A DNA stretch of 64,000 nt from JALNZF01 sp049793155 (GCA_049793155.1 JBARBN010000228.1:17574-81573); one strand, 5' to 3'. Positions 54,102 through 63,222 are shown, numbered from the stretch's first letter. Numbers and translations: made by a program. Notes: generated from the letters alone by a model not told the origin.

Positions 54102-54136
54102 TATTTCAATCTATTTCTTATCTATCGGACTGACGT

Positions 54137-55150
54137 TTACTGAATGCCGTTCGCTTTCCAGTACGCCCTAATTTTATTCTGCAGCGATAGCGGAAGGGGA
54201 ACATAAATCAGCTCTTCGGCTTTCGCCGCGCCGTTTTTAAATGCCCAGTCAAAGAATTTCACGACCTTCACATTCGATTCCTTTTTCTCCTTAGCGAGCA
54301 GGATGAACGTAGCGCCCGCAATGGGCCACGCCTTCTTGCCCGGGGCATTGGTGAGCATGTAGTAGAAATCAATCTTCGGATCGAACGTGCCCGTGGCAGC
54401 GGCGTCTTCAAAACTGTCCGAACTCGGTGTGACGACGGCGTTGGCGGAGTTCTTAAGAAGCGTATATGCCATATTGTTCTGTTTCGCATAGGCGAATTCC
54501 ACGTACCCGATGGAGTTTGCCTGCTGCTGCACGTAATTGGCTACACCCTCGTTGCCTTTCCCGCCGATGCCGACGGGCCAGCTCACAGATGTCCCGGTCC
54601 CGACTTTTTCTTTCCACATCGGTGACACCTTGCACAGATAATCCGTAAAGATAGCGGTCGTGCCAGAACCATCGGAGCGATGGACCACGGTAATTTCAGC
54701 CGCCGGAAGGTTGAGCTTCGGGTTCAGCGCTTTGAGTTTCGGATCGTTCCAGTTTTTTATTTCGCCCAGGTAGATTTTAGCGACCGCTTCCGAATCGAGG
54801 GTCAATTCTCCCGCCTTCACGCCGGGAATATTGACCACGAGTACGTCCGCGCCAATCACTGCCGGGAATTGGATCAGGTTGTCCTTAGCGAGCTCTTCCG
54901 GCTTCAGCGGCTTGTCCGAAGCACCGAAGTCAACCGTCCGTTCGGTGATCTGCTTGATGCCTCCGCCCGAACCGATGGATTGATAGTTCAACTTCATTCC
55001 CGTCACCTTGTTGTATTCATTGGCCCATGCCGAGTATACGGGATAGGGAAACGTGGCGCCTGCGCCGTTCAACATCTCTTCCGCCTGCGCCATATTGAAC
55101 GACAGCAGACCTATAACCACTAACGCAAAAACGAGTACACTTCTTTTCAT
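54137..55150 (-). CDS. pstS: Phosphate-binding protein PstS
   Basis: 337 residues from the ATG at 55150 with AAGGAGGAA upstream. Signal peptide (cut near AQAEE), then the phosphate-site segments NGAGATFPYPVY, SIGSGGGI, VDFGASDKPL and VHRSDGSGTTAIF, and GNEGVANYVQQ. Captures phosphate in the periplasm and delivers it to PstCA. First gene of the operon, directly after the best Pho box in the window. Confidence 0.97.
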   Translation of the reverse strand: MKRSVLVFALVVIGLLSFNMAQAEEMLNGAGATFPYPVYSAWANEYNKVTGMKLNYQSIGSGGGIKQITERTVDFGASDKPLKPEELAKDNLIQFPAVIGADVLVVNIPGVKAGELTLDSEAVAKIYLGEIKNWNDPKLKALNPKLNLPAAEITVVHRSDGSGTTAIFTDYLCKVSPMWKEKVGTGTSVSWPVGIGGKGNEGVANYVQQQANSIGYVEFAYAKQNNMAYTLLKNSANAVVTPSSDSFEDAAATGTFDPKIDFYYMLTNAPGKKAWPIAGATFILLAKEKKESNVKVVKFFDWAFKNGAAKAEELIYVPLPLSLQNKIRAYWKANGIQ

Positions 55151-55198
55151 CTTTTTTTCCTCCTTAAATTTTAAATCATTGAAATAGTATGCCATGTA

Positions 55199-55244
55199 AT
55201 TGTTACAGGATTGTTACAAGTTGATTAATTTTCTGTTAAATTGC
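55199..55244 (-). promoter_or_regulatory. Pho box of the pst operon
   Basis: Minus strand: TTTAACAGAAAATTAATCAA, then CTTGTAACAAT and CCTGTAACAAT, two near-perfect 11-bp direct repeats. It lies about 50 bp before pstS and serves as reference for the other sites. Confidence 0.88.
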
Positions 55245-55355
55245 TTTCGCGTTGCAATTTATTTTACGAGCCGTTACTTGAAACTACTGTTGTATATGAA
55301 TTTTCGGGTATTCCAAGCTGAGCATCCTGATGGCTGAAGCTTTTATTATTCCGTC

Positions 55356-56522
55356 TTATTCTGCACTATAAAGGCCTCTCTGACTATTCACCTGTTGTAA
55401 CGGCAGAGATACGACAAATGTCGTTCCTTTCCCATAGCTGCTTGTTAGTGAGATCGTACCGCCTAAAAGTTCCGCAAGATTCTTGCTGATCGACAGGCCA
55501 AGCCCCGTCCCGCCCTGTTCTTTGGTTTTTGCGTCCTCGATCCGGCCGTAGGTTGTAAAGAGCTTATGAACGTCCTCTTCTTTTATCCCGACACCCGTAT
55601 CGCTGATCGCGATCTCCATCCAGCTACCGATGACGGAAAGCGTGATCATGATTTTACCCTGTTCGGTGTACTTCGCCGCATTGCTGACCAGGTTAATGAG
55701 GATCTGCCTGAGCCTGACGTTGTCCGTATTTATCATCACGGACAGTGAGGGCTCCCTGACCTCCACGCTCACCGGCTTATTCCCGATAAGGATGCGGGCG
55801 GTTTCCGCAATTTCAGAAATGAGCAATGCTGCATTAACCATCTGATTCGCCACCCCGGCATTTAACACAACATCGGCCGGTTCACTTATCACTGGAGCGA
55901 TGTCGACGTGTTTGACGGACAGGCTTTTTCCTCTTGTTTCAAGCCGGGGCAGAGGTGTCGCGTCACGAAGCAGGCGTTCTGCATGGGAAGCGACAGTATT
56001 AATGGTCTGGAGATGTTTATTCGAGCTATCCTGTCTGAGAGCGTGTGATGAAAATCCGCCAATGACATGTATTGAACCTTTTAATTCATGAACTAAACAC
56101 TGCAGGGCCGTGTCCTGTTCCTGCTCACGGGCCATGAGCTCTTTGATCGTTTCCTGTCGGTCAATGTGTTTTTTTATCTTCAGCAGCAGTTCTTTCACGG
56201 AATATGGCTTGGAAAGGTAATCATCGGCGCCAAGGCTGAGGCCCTTGACGCGCTCCTCTTCTTCGGACAGCGCGGTCAGCATGATGATCGGCAGCGATTT
56301 TCCGTTTGTGCTCTCGCGCAAAATACGGCAAACTTCCCAGCCATTAAGCTCGGGCATCATGACATCCAGGAGGACCACATCCGGCATTTGCCGCTGCACG
56401 GCTTCTATTGCTTCCTTCCCGTTGCGCGCGATCACCGCTTCATAGTTCTCTTTTTGGAGGTTATACGTGAGGAGCTCTGCACAATCATTTTCATCTTCAA
56501 CAATAAGAATTTGTTTTTTCAT
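55356..56522 (-). CDS. Receiver-histidine kinase fusion (hybrid with N-terminal receiver)
   Basis: 388 residues. An N-terminal receiver domain (Asp53 in VVLLDVMMPE, Lys105 in LSKPY) is joined by a short coil to a DHp-like region with an H-box candidate (LVHELKGSIHVIGG, His145) and a complete HATPase domain: N-box ILINLVSNAAKY, G1 DTGVGI, G2 GGTGLGLSISKNL. No transmembrane segment or DNA-binding domain. The kinase is therefore cytoplasmic and its output is gated by another kinase. It has its own Pho box, so it may provide feedback within the phosphate response. Confidence 0.9.
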   Translation of the reverse strand: MKKQILIVEDENDCAELLTYNLQKENYEAVIARNGKEAIEAVQRQMPDVVLLDVMMPELNGWEVCRILRESTNGKSLPIIMLTALSEEEERVKGLSLGADDYLSKPYSVKELLLKIKKHIDRQETIKELMAREQEQDTALQCLVHELKGSIHVIGGFSSHALRQDSSNKHLQTINTVASHAERLLRDATPLPRLETRGKSLSVKHVDIAPVISEPADVVLNAGVANQMVNAALLISEIAETARILIGNKPVSVEVREPSLSVMINTDNVRLRQILINLVSNAAKYTEQGKIMITLSVIGSWMEIAISDTGVGIKEEDVHKLFTTYGRIEDAKTKEQGGTGLGLSISKNLAELLGGTISLTSSYGKGTTFVVSLPLQQVNSQRGLYSAE

Positions 56523-56582
56523 AAAACACTGGTCCCAACCTTTGCAGGTAATTTCAATTAGCAGTCAACACTATAACCTGAT

Positions 56583-56616
56583 TCTGTTACAGGAATATGA
56601 AGCCTGCGTTAAATGT
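56583..56616 (-). promoter_or_regulatory. Pho-box-like site before the receiver-kinase gene
   Basis: Minus strand: CATTTAACGCAGG, then CTTCATATTCCTGTAACAGA. Confidence 0.7.
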
Positions 56617-56701
56617 TGGTTACAATAAGATATGCGTATGGAAGGCAGGACTCACGACTGCATCCACGGGACTGCCGAGGCAAACGACATGCGAAACTCT
56701 T

Positions 56702-57511
56702 TTATGAAGAACTCTTCAGTGGTAAAGAAACGGTAACGATCGTACCCTCGCCTGTTTTACTTGCAATGGAAAGGCTGCCTCGCAGCTGCTTGATCAGTTT
56801 ATTGATGATCCGGAACCCCGGACAGCGCGGCAAGGAGGCATTATTTTCAATGTCAGGCTCATGATCAGATAACGACAGGATCGCATCGACCTGTTCCTGC
56901 GCCATCCCTTTACCGGTATCGGCAATGGTCAGTCTGACTTCATCGTTATCCTTGTTCAGGATCATTGCGATCCTTCCCCGCTCGGTGAATGATGCCGCAT
57001 TGCTCATAAGACCAGTCATGATCCGCCTGATCTTAGCAGGATCGCAATGGATGAAAAAGGGCGTTGCGAAGGCATCATCCAACACTTTTATTGGTTTGTC
57101 CCGTACCAGCGCTCGTGCGGCATGGGAGACCTCCTGCAAAAGCGCTGCGATATCGAAGTCTTGACCGGTCGTCTCGGACGGCTTGAACCCCTTGCGGGAA
57201 AATTCGGTGATCATTGAGAGTGTTGACGAGAGCGCCCCGGCCTGAAGCAAAATGATCTCAAGCCTGTTCAGAGCGCTTTCCAGTTCCCCTTTTTCGTATG
57301 CCACCCGCAGAAGTTCGGCCATGCCCAGAAGTTCATACAGCGTCGACCCTGCTTCGCGGGTAGCCTGGGCAATGACAGGCGATTGTATACCTTGAAGAGG
57401 CGAATCATCATGCATGGCCGCTGGCAGGGACCTTCCCCGTGTTCGCGGGATGGCGGGTATGTACGGTAATAGCATTTTAACGTTTGCAACGTCATCCTGA
57501 ACTGACTTCAT
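56702..57511 (-). CDS. HATPase-domain protein lacking an evident phospho-acceptor histidine
   Basis: 269 residues from the ATG at 57511 with AAAGGAG upstream. The C-terminal ATPase domain is clear (N-box RRIMTGLMSNAASF, G1 ADTGKGM, then GFRIINKLIKQLRGSLS). The preceding helical region (TREAGSTLYELLGMAELLRV) aligns with a DHp but has no His at the H-box. It may be a phosphatase, an allosteric partner of the kinase at 55356, or a kinase for a non-His target. Last gene of the lipid unit, about 75 bp after the flippase-like gene. Confidence 0.78.
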   Translation of the reverse strand: MKSVQDDVANVKMLLPYIPAIPRTRGRSLPAAMHDDSPLQGIQSPVIAQATREAGSTLYELLGMAELLRVAYEKGELESALNRLEIILLQAGALSSTLSMITEFSRKGFKPSETTGQDFDIAALLQEVSHAARALVRDKPIKVLDDAFATPFFIHCDPAKIRRIMTGLMSNAASFTERGRIAMILNKDNDEVRLTIADTGKGMAQEQVDAILSLSDHEPDIENNASLPRCPGFRIINKLIKQLRGSLSIASKTGEGTIVTVSLPLKSSS

Positions 57512-57585
57512 GATCATCTCCTTTGTGATCAACCTGCATGGCATTAGCATCATTCCAGCAGAATTTTACGATAACGCGCGCGCTG

Positions 57586-58704
57586 CTATTCTCCGGCAAG
57601 ACCAGTAACCCGATGCGCCGTCGGTCCGGCTTGCACCGATCCGCTCTCCTGAATGACAGACAATGATTCCGGCTTCGGCCTTTTCATGATGAGGAAAAGG
57701 ACCGCGGCAAGGAGCAGGAGAAAGTAAAACGTCAGAAAACGCCATCCCATGATCACCCCGCCGATAGAATCCGCGGCGAGAAAGGGCCGGTAAAAGAGAT
57801 AGAATACCGCTTCAGCGCCGCCTGCCCCTCCCGGCGTCGGAATGAACGACATGAGTGCGAACACAAGTACCTGCAGTGACATGAAGAGGACAGGTCGTGC
57901 CGGGAGCCCGAGGCTCATGAGCAGCAGGGAAATTATGGCATACCGGCAGATCCACTGGGCAGCTGTCAACACAAAGGTCAGGGCAAAGACCGATTTTCCG
58001 CTGCACGTGATGGTTCTCCAGGTCAGAATAAACCTATGATATGCCGACCCTATCGTTGTTACGAAGCGAGCCGACGGCCGGAACCGCATTACGAGTGTTC
58101 GAAAGCGCGGTCGTGCCAGCACAAGGACAGCAGTGCAGGCAACCCCGCTTCCTGCAAGGAACATCCGGGGCGATGTATGGCGGATGCCGGACAGCAGACC
58201 CTGTATCACCGGCAGGTCCCAGGATGACGAAAGCGTGATGGCGAGCGGTACCATGAGGAGGAAGAACAAACTTTCCTCCATGCTCTCGATCACGGTTAGA
58301 GACAGAGCCGCTCCGCTGGAGAGGCCTTGCTGCATCAGCATGCAGGTTTTTACAGCAGTTCCTCCGATCATGGGCGGGCTTATAGCCGCGCCGAGCTCCG
58401 CTCCGAGCGCTATCCGAAACGTATCACGATAACGAAATCTGTTCCCAAGGAACCTGCTCCAGAGCAGCAGCCGAAGCGACCCCATAAACCAGGGGGCAAT
58501 GCTCAGAAGCATGGCGATGATAATATATCCCGGTGAAAAACGGGGCACGGAGCGGAACAGAGACCCGCCGGTCGCAAGCAGAACAAAGACCACATTACCA
58601 ATGACCCCGAGCGGTATGAGAAATATCAATTTTCTGAAGAGCGGATCTATCCATGACGGCTGGCGCGACAGCGTCGGCTCCATGGCATGATTGCCGGTGT
58701 CCAT
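57586..58704 (-). CDS. Flippase-like integral membrane protein (LPG synthase TM region family)
   Basis: 372 residues from the ATG at 58704; a TTG at 58728 overlapping the acyltransferase gene is possible. About eight helices with family signatures ALGAELGAAISPPMIGGTAVK and FIPTPGGAGGAEAVFYLF. These UPF0104/MprF-TM-like proteins are thought to flip or present lipids. With the acyltransferase and glycosyltransferase just upstream, it may translocate ornithine lipid or glycolipid across the inner membrane. Confidence 0.88.
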   Translation of the reverse strand: MDTGNHAMEPTLSRQPSWIDPLFRKLIFLIPLGVIGNVVFVLLATGGSLFRSVPRFSPGYIIIAMLLSIAPWFMGSLRLLLWSRFLGNRFRYRDTFRIALGAELGAAISPPMIGGTAVKTCMLMQQGLSSGAALSLTVIESMEESLFFLLMVPLAITLSSSWDLPVIQGLLSGIRHTSPRMFLAGSGVACTAVLVLARPRFRTLVMRFRPSARFVTTIGSAYHRFILTWRTITCSGKSVFALTFVLTAAQWICRYAIISLLLMSLGLPARPVLFMSLQVLVFALMSFIPTPGGAGGAEAVFYLFYRPFLAADSIGGVIMGWRFLTFYFLLLLAAVLFLIMKRPKPESLSVIQESGSVQAGPTAHRVTGLAGE

Positions 58705-58717
58705 GGTCGCGTTACGC

Positions 58718-60565
58718 TCAGGCGACAAGACGGTCCCGTTTCATTGCTTCATGATGGTCAAGAAACATGCGGGCACCGTCCTTGCCAAGGTACCGATCCA
58801 GTATTCGCGGTTCAGTTTTCGTCAGGTCGACGATGATCAGGCCATCAACAACATTTCCGAATGCGGTATCGACATTAAAACCTGCGATCTCGCCACCCAG
58901 CTTGAGATATTGCTTCAGCAGGATCGGGACGCCTTTGCGGTCTGATTCCACGCAGGAGATCAACTCCGATATGTTCTCCACGTCGTCCTTCAGAAGCCGC
59001 ACTGCGGCATCGATGTCCCAGCCTTTTAGTGGTTTTACCGGTAAGGGTTTTTTCGGTTTGACGAAGCCGGCCATATCACTGCGGTACCTGGTCATTTTCA
59101 GGTAACTGACCAGAAATTGCCTCGACAGCGACCGGTACTCATCACTGATGCTTACGGGACCAAAGAGGGTTTTATATTGCGGGTTTTCGACAACGAATCT
59201 GCCGATGCCTTTCCAGAGGAGCAGGAGAGGTGCGAAGGATTTTTGGTATTCCAGCCGGATAAAGGACCGTCCCATTTCCAGGGCAGGCCCCATCTGTTCG
59301 AAAAATTCTGGTTTGTAACGAAATAGGGAACTCGTGTAAAGGCCGCTCACTCCCTTTTGTCTGATGATCTCATCGGCCTTGCCGAGGCGATAGGCGCCGA
59401 CCACTTCTTTTTTTAACCGATTCCATATAAAAAGATGGAGATAGGAGCTATCGAACCGGTCAATATCAACGGCCTTTCCCGTCCCCTCGCCCACGGTACG
59501 GAAGGTGACCTCCCGCAGCCTGCCGATCTCGAGCAGGAGGTGAGGTATCTGGTCAGTCGTCGCCTGAATCACGGCATGCTCGTTGCTCTCAACGAGCGTC
59601 TGGCTCGGCATCAGCCTGCGAATCTCCTCGGCCATGACATCCGGGTTCTGGGGTGGCATGATCTCGCCGAAGGCCTCGGTTTTTGCCTTTCGAATAAATG
59701 CCCCAATGCTGGGCACTTCTTCTTTATCGCCGCGATACTCCAGTATATAAGTGCGCAACCGCAGGTACGCAGTCATGTCGTCATCTTGGTCAAAGGACTC
59801 CAACTTGCCAATTGGCACAAGATCTCCGACGCGCACCTGAATCTTTCTGCTGTTCTTGTTAAACAGTTCATTCGGCAGCATGGCCGTGCGAAGAACAGGA
59901 TGTACCATGCCCGCTATATGAAATGCCGCGCTGTTCGTCCCTTGAAAGAACACCGGAAGCACCGGCACCCCGGTTTTCCTGATAATGCGCGCTATGCTCG
60001 GGCTCCATTCAGGATCGGTGATCGTACCTTTCCGGGCATCAAAGTGAGAAACCGCGCCCGCGGGAAAGACCACGAGCATGCCGCCGTTCCTGACCCATTG
60101 GATGGCTTCTCTGAGCGGCCTGATGTTGTCGCGGACCGAAGTCTTTCCCGGAAAAGGGTTCACGGATATCAATAGGTCCCGTATTTCCGGTATCGCGTTC
60201 AACAGAGAATTGGCCATGAACTTGACATCGCAGCGCATCGAACGCAGGATCGAAGCAAGGATAACGGTTTCGATGAGCCCAAAGGGATGATTTGCCACAA
60301 CGATCACCGGACCTTTGGGGATCATGATCCGCGAGAGGTCCTCTTCAGGAATATCGTAGAGCACGCCCAATCGATCTAAGACCTTGTCCGAGAACGGACG
60401 GTTGTCAGGCATCCTGCTTACGTCATCGTAGAAAAGGTTCAATCGCTGCAAGCCAATAGCATGTTCAATCGGCCCCTTTACCAGCGAAAAAAGTCTGTTC
60501 TGCAACGGGCCTCTGAAAGCAAGGTTGAGGTTGAAGATCCGGGTTGTCTGTACTTGATCCATCAT
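58718..60565 (-). CDS. Bifunctional lipid acyltransferase, OlsF-like
   Basis: 615 residues. The first half is a PlsC-type acyltransferase: VVVANHPFGLIETVI (the HX4 motif ends in Glu rather than Asp), then PFPGKTSVRDN and FPAGAVSHFD. The second half (about 325-520) has the hemolysin/OlsB-type GNAT fold: LREVTFRTVGEGTGKAVDIDRFD and VVGAYRLGKADE. In OlsF the two domains make ornithine lipid by N- then O-acylation. Ornithine lipids replace phospholipids under phosphate limitation, which fits the Pho context. The unusual Glu in the acyl motif and a C-terminal tail of about 95 residues leave room for another amino-acid acceptor. Confidence 0.82.
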   Translation of the reverse strand: MMDQVQTTRIFNLNLAFRGPLQNRLFSLVKGPIEHAIGLQRLNLFYDDVSRMPDNRPFSDKVLDRLGVLYDIPEEDLSRIMIPKGPVIVVANHPFGLIETVILASILRSMRCDVKFMANSLLNAIPEIRDLLISVNPFPGKTSVRDNIRPLREAIQWVRNGGMLVVFPAGAVSHFDARKGTITDPEWSPSIARIIRKTGVPVLPVFFQGTNSAAFHIAGMVHPVLRTAMLPNELFNKNSRKIQVRVGDLVPIGKLESFDQDDDMTAYLRLRTYILEYRGDKEEVPSIGAFIRKAKTEAFGEIMPPQNPDVMAEEIRRLMPSQTLVESNEHAVIQATTDQIPHLLLEIGRLREVTFRTVGEGTGKAVDIDRFDSSYLHLFIWNRLKKEVVGAYRLGKADEIIRQKGVSGLYTSSLFRYKPEFFEQMGPALEMGRSFIRLEYQKSFAPLLLLWKGIGRFVVENPQYKTLFGPVSISDEYRSLSRQFLVSYLKMTRYRSDMAGFVKPKKPLPVKPLKGWDIDAAVRLLKDDVENISELISCVESDRKGVPILLKQYLKLGGEIAGFNVDTAFGNVVDGLIIVDLTKTEPRILDRYLGKDGARMFLDHHEAMKRDRLVA

Positions 60566-60571
60566 TTTGCA

Positions 60572-61069
60572 TTACCCCCTCCGACTACCTGATGCCTCGT
60601 TCCGTAGTTCATTCCGTCCGATTAAATCGTTGCAGCAATCTACTTCCCTCCCATCGAGAGCCCGGTGAAGTGCCCCGAACAGCTCTTCGCGGGTGAACGG
60701 TTTTGTCAGTTTTCCTATAAAACCGTAATCCCTGAAGTTCGTTAATGCCGGATCGAGAATGTCGCCGCTCGAAACAATGACCTTCACATCAGGGTCGAGT
60801 TCAAGCAGGCCTTTGATCGTTTCCTTGCCGCCCTTGCCAAGCGGGACGTTCAGATCCACGATCACTGCATCATAGGGACAACCGGCCTCTTTTGCTTTTC
60901 GATAACACTCGATCGCTTCTTCGCCGTTTTCCATCACCTGTACCGCATATCCTTTTTTTTCGAGAGCGCGCTGAGTAACTGACCTCAGCAATTCTTCATC
61001 TTCCATCAAAAGGACTTTTCGTCTATTCTGCCCCACCGTTCCCCCTACCTTGACTGTTCCCTCCATCAT
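60572..61069 (-). CDS. Single-domain response regulator
   Basis: 165 residues: acidic residues in LLMEDEE, Asp72 in VIVDLNVPLGKGGKE (the DL-x-P-GxGGxE form usually seen in hybrid kinases) and Lys in LTKPF. No output domain. Lies between the glycosyltransferase (4 bp) and the acyltransferase (6 bp), so it is made together with the lipid enzymes. Confidence 0.9.
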   Translation of the reverse strand: MMEGTVKVGGTVGQNRRKVLLMEDEELLRSVTQRALEKKGYAVQVMENGEEAIECYRKAKEAGCPYDAVIVDLNVPLGKGGKETIKGLLELDPDVKVIVSSGDILDPALTNFRDYGFIGKLTKPFTREELFGALHRALDGREVDCCNDLIGRNELRNEASGSRRG

Positions 61070-61073
61070 GAGC

Positions 61074-62315
61074 TTATGCCATGCGGGCGCGAATGCTGTC
61101 AGTGATACGATAGCCCCAGGACCCTACACCGGTCTCCGGACAGAGCGACAACCGGGAATCACGCCCGATCACATATCGATTTCCCCGCCAGACTACCGTT
61201 GAACTAAAAAGCGGGATGAACCACAGGACCCCGATGAACAGATCCTTGATCGGAGAGAGGAAATAGAGGAGTGGCGATTGTTTGTGATAATCCGCATGTG
61301 CTGCTGCTGATTCGATCTTTCTCCCGAGCATGAAATCGCCGAGGACCTTGATAAGTCCTATGAAGGCCGCAAATGACAGTGTTTCGCGCGACGGCCCCTT
61401 GAGCAGAACGGGCAATGTGGCCATAACTACCGGATTGGCGAGCAGTTCGGACAAATATTTTGCCCCGCCGATCTTCCACCTGAGTTTGCCCCATCGCGTA
61501 TGTCGATTCAGAAATCTCTTGACGCCCCAGTACTCATTGACATTGCTGACCAAATAGTTCGACAAAACTACTGTTTTCCCGCTCTTCTGCATCTCTCTGC
61601 CGATGATGAAGTCCTCAGCCAGGATATCTTTGAAGGCGATCAGCCCTCCCAACGCCTCCAGATCGACTTTTTTCATGAGCATGGACTTTCCAATAACGCA
61701 GGGCATTCCAAGGAACCTGTCCAGAAAGCTGACACTGCCCATAATGAAAGAATTAAGATGAAGGTTCTCAAGAATTGCACCCAAACTGCGGCCGCCGACT
61801 CCGTGGATGAGGTTGCTGACGAGCCCGACGGAGGGGTCCCGGGTATATCGGGCAATCTCCCGGAGATAGCGGTTGCCAACCATCACATTGCTGTCGCTGA
61901 TAAGTATATAGGGATGACGGGCTTTGCGATATGCCGGGATGAGGTTGTTTACTTTCGGGTTGAGACCGGCATTGCACTTTTCAACTATGATAGATATGTC
62001 CCGGTCCGGGTATTTGTCTTGAACTTTTTTTGCTACTTTATAGGCCGGATCGTTGAGGTCCTGAAGACAAAAAAGAACTTCGTGTTCAGGATAGTCCTGG
62101 GTGCAAAAACTTTCGAGGTTGTCAAAAAGATTGTCGTCAAGTCCCTTAAGGGGTTTCAAGATCGACACTGGCGGAGTATAATCCTTTGTGCTCGCCGTTG
62201 TTTGTGCGTCCGGTTTCGGCTTCTTTCTCAAGAGTGAATATGTTGCTCCAATCTGAAGCAGGTAGAGAATGATCCCTACAATTGAGATCCCAGCACATAT
62301 GACAAATATGGTCAT
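61074..62315 (-). CDS. GT21-type lipid glycosyltransferase (ceramide glucosyltransferase-like)
   Basis: 413 residues. N-terminal membrane helix, then the processive-type GT-A core: PVSILKPLKGLD, EVLFCLQDLNDPA, LISDSNVMVG, LAEDFIIG and RHTRWGKLRWKIG, the D1-D2-D3-(R/Q)XXRW series of glucosylceramide synthase and bacterial relatives. C-terminal helices follow. The acceptor may be diacylglycerol or ceramide; such glycolipids replace phospholipids during phosphate starvation. Second gene after the PHP gene. Confidence 0.88.
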   Translation of the reverse strand: MTIFVICAGISIVGIILYLLQIGATYSLLRKKPKPDAQTTASTKDYTPPVSILKPLKGLDDNLFDNLESFCTQDYPEHEVLFCLQDLNDPAYKVAKKVQDKYPDRDISIIVEKCNAGLNPKVNNLIPAYRKARHPYILISDSNVMVGNRYLREIARYTRDPSVGLVSNLIHGVGGRSLGAILENLHLNSFIMGSVSFLDRFLGMPCVIGKSMLMKKVDLEALGGLIAFKDILAEDFIIGREMQKSGKTVVLSNYLVSNVNEYWGVKRFLNRHTRWGKLRWKIGGAKYLSELLANPVVMATLPVLLKGPSRETLSFAAFIGLIKVLGDFMLGRKIESAAAHADYHKQSPLLYFLSPIKDLFIGVLWFIPLFSSTVVWRGNRYVIGRDSRLSLCPETGVGSWGYRITDSIRARMA

Positions 62316-62365
62316 GTGGCTCCTCCTTGAGTGTGATACTTATATGAGGCCTGATCCATCGGCAT

Positions 62366-63058
62366 TCAATTCCTGAAGAGCGTGATCGCGACTCCTTTAT
62401 TATGCTTTATACAGTTCTTGACCGAGTCGATGTTCTTTTCGCAGTTCAGCAGTGTCTTCCACGAGTAGAGGTGGTGCGGTTTGTGGAAATCACTGTTGGC
62501 AATATAAGGATATTTCTTCAGACTGATCACGTTGAAAACGTCATCCCGGTTCGCGATCTCCCAGGCATCAATATATTTTGCATACTTGTCCCGGTTGTTC
62601 CAGAGATAGAGCGTGTCTTTGTTTACCATGTCCGGGGTATGGTGAGGGTGACACGCAACGGTCAGGGTTTCCTGACGCTTAGCTTCGAGAAAGATCTCCT
62701 CGTAGTCCATGCAGGCGGGAATGAATTCTTTGATATCGAGAATGAGAAGATGGGCTGAATGATCCTTCGATATGTAATTCTTGCTGATCTCGACACCCGG
62801 GATGACAAGCATCCCGTATTTGTCCCATGCCCGCTCCGCCTCCGACCTGACTGCGGAAAGATATTCATCGAAATTATCGCCCCGAATTGACAGGTTGAAC
62901 TGTCGCGCGAACTTGCCCATCACGTTATCGCCGTTCACGACATGGTCCGTGATGGCGATGGCATCAAAGCCGGCCTGTCCGAAAAGATCGATCGTTTTCC
63001 TTATCTCAACCGAACCGTCCGAGAATGTCGTGTGAATATGAAAATCGCACAGAAGCAT
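62366..63058 (-). CDS. PHP-domain metallophosphoesterase
   Basis: 230 residues with the complete PHP metal set: HIH (7-9), ITDHVV, PGVEIS, ACHPHH and NSDFHKP. No polymerase or other domain is attached. Likely a cytoplasmic phosphoesterase acting on a small phosphate ester; a role in releasing head-group phosphate during lipid turnover is possible. First gene of the lipid unit after the Pho box at 63079. Confidence 0.92.
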   Translation of the reverse strand: MLLCDFHIHTTFSDGSVEIRKTIDLFGQAGFDAIAITDHVVNGDNVMGKFARQFNLSIRGDNFDEYLSAVRSEAERAWDKYGMLVIPGVEISKNYISKDHSAHLLILDIKEFIPACMDYEEIFLEAKRQETLTVACHPHHTPDMVNKDTLYLWNNRDKYAKYIDAWEIANRDDVFNVISLKKYPYIANSDFHKPHHLYSWKTLLNCEKNIDSVKNCIKHNKGVAITLFRN

Positions 63059-63078
63059 TGGATATATCTTATACTTTT

Positions 63079-63119
63079 GTTGTTACAATAGTATGAAGAT
63101 AACATTAAATTTGTGTTAA
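63079..63119 (-). promoter_or_regulatory. Pho-box-like site before the lipid-remodelling unit
   Basis: Minus strand: CTTAACACAAATTTAATGTT, then ATCTTCATACTATTGTAACA, only about 20 bp from the PHP start codon. Confidence 0.75.
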
Positions 63120-63177
63120 GAATAATAATTTGTGCTTCGAACATGGGGGGCATGGTTTGGTCAATGATACAGAAAAG

Positions 63178-63222
63178 GTATTACAGGAGTATGAAGAGGG
63201 TGTGAAATTTCAATTAATTTTA
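63178..63222 (-). promoter_or_regulatory. Second, upstream Pho-box-like site of the lipid unit
   Basis: Minus strand: TTAATTGAAATTTCACACC, then CTCTTCATACTCCTGTAATA. Three approximately 11-bp units can be laid out (TTTCACACCCT, CTTCATACTCC, TGTAATACC). With the site 60 bp downstream it forms a tandem array. Confidence 0.6.
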
